Shown in pieces: positions 24,029 through 24,446 of a stretch of DNA of 24,446 bases; within the stretch, counting starts at the first letter, position 1; every line of letters starts with the position of its first letter. Made by a program: the position numbers and the translations under genes. The stretch is from a virus: IMG/VR virus record IMGVR_UViG_3300044624_002353, positions 1-24,446 of that record; one strand, given 5' to 3'. The notes below the pieces were generated by a model. It was given only the letters and a program-made list of their open reading frames with translations. It searched no databases and was not told the origin of the DNA.

Positions 24029-24399
24029 TGGCCAATAACCCGCCACCATACGACAATATTACTGGCATCTCTCGTGCTGTAATGAAAGACAACGCACAAG
24101 AAACCATTGGCGCATACAATGGCGTTGCTAGACCCAGCGAATTAGTAGTCAACCAACTCACACAAGATATCTATGTAGGCAACGTCAATGGAAATCTAAA
24201 TTTGGTCGCATACGGATCTGGTGTTACCAGCACCACAACATTCAACCCGCAGTTCACTGACGGATCAGGCACATTTGCTGGCGGTACTACCACAGCATCC
24301 TATGTGCGTATGGGTCCGCTGATGTATATACATGTGTATGTGGATTTTACAGGGGTTACCAACTTTGGCAGCACAGGATATCAGATTACACTGCCCTAA
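24028..24399 (+). CDS. Fibre- or capsid-surface-type structural protein, interrupted by an in-frame TAA
   Basis: The N-terminus (YDNITGISRAVMKDNAQETI, then RPSELVVNQLTQDIYVGNVN) is a pattern I recognise from the start of structural proteins of T4-like cyanophages, followed by a beta module (FTDGSGTFAGGTTTASYVRM, then HVYVDFTGVTNFG-GYQITLP). The reading frame stops at TAA 24397-24399, but the next 15 codons to the window edge, in the same frame, encode PAINTFRLAGGSLHQ, which continues the ITLP-x-PA...GG-LHQ pattern expected of this module. The gene is therefore probably truncated by a nonsense change or a sequence error, or is read through. Without the continuation the product is 123 aa. Confidence 0.65.
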   Translation: MANNPPPYDNITGISRAVMKDNAQETIGAYNGVARPSELVVNQLTQDIYVGNVNGNLNLVAYGSGVTSTTTFNPQFTDGSGTFAGGTTTASYVRMGPLMYIHVYVDFTGVTNFGSTGYQITLP

Positions 24400-24446
24400 C
24401 CCGCAATAAACACATTTAGACTGGCCGGCGGCAGCCTGCATCAAAC

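Noticed and set aside
1-24446. tRNA, rRNA, CRISPR, insertion sequence, integrase or attachment site
   Set aside because: No cloverleaf-like segment, spaced palindromic repeats, transposase motif or recombinase was seen on reading; a tRNA scan would settle the first.

Overview
The window is part of the genome of a T4-like contractile-tailed phage (myovirus). Recognisable T4 counterparts are gp13, gp14 and gp15 (neck and tail completion), gp18 (sheath), gp19 (tube), gp4 (head completion), gp16 (small terminase), gp1 (dNMP kinase) and DexA (exonuclease). The style resembles the aquatic T4-like phages of cyanobacteria, SAR11 and freshwater bacteria: a collagen-like fibre, enlarged neck and sheath proteins, and a large Lys/Asp-rich head-associated protein. 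The sequence does not identify the host. I see no tRNA, rRNA, CRISPR array, insertion sequence or integrase.

Layout. (1) Positions 1-4542, plus strand: the tail of an unidentified gene, a 162-aa putative structural protein and a 1328-aa collagen-like fibre, closed by a hairpin terminator near 4548-4578. (2) 7767-4577, minus strand: gp14, gp15 and a NUDIX hydrolase, inverted relative to gp13. (3) 7808-9802, plus strand: an unknown 381-aa protein behind a sigma70-type promoter, then gp13. (4) 9799-12020: DexA and gp1 on the plus strand behind a consensus sigma70-type promoter, flanked by a GIY-YIG and an HNH endonuclease, both on the minus strand. (5) 12120-18745: a very large sheath (1127 aa), a terminator, the tube protein, a second tail-like protein, two small unknowns, gp4 and gp16. 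(6) 18776-24446: a block of putative head-interior proteins, most of which begin with a short peptide resembling the T4 capsid-targeting sequence and ending in a prohead-protease-type site ((L/I)-x-E).

Regulation can be partly read from the DNA. A T4-late-like octamer ending in TAAATA lies 20-50 bp upstream of most structural units and of the GIY-YIG gene. The two non-structural units (381-aa unknown; DexA-gp1) instead have sigma70-type promoters with 17-bp spacers. This suggests early-expressed cassettes inserted in a late region, with divergent early/late promoter pairs at about 7785-7836 and 10481-10526. Genes within units are tightly packed, often with ATGA overlaps.

Most worth following up: the cluster carrying capsid-targeting-like leaders (18776-24028), including a pair of proteins sharing both N-terminal MRAREF and C-terminal FKGYPR signatures; the multi-motif 930-aa protein; the apparently leaderless dexA message; the probable ATT start of gp14; and an in-frame stop at 24397 after which the family-like sequence continues.
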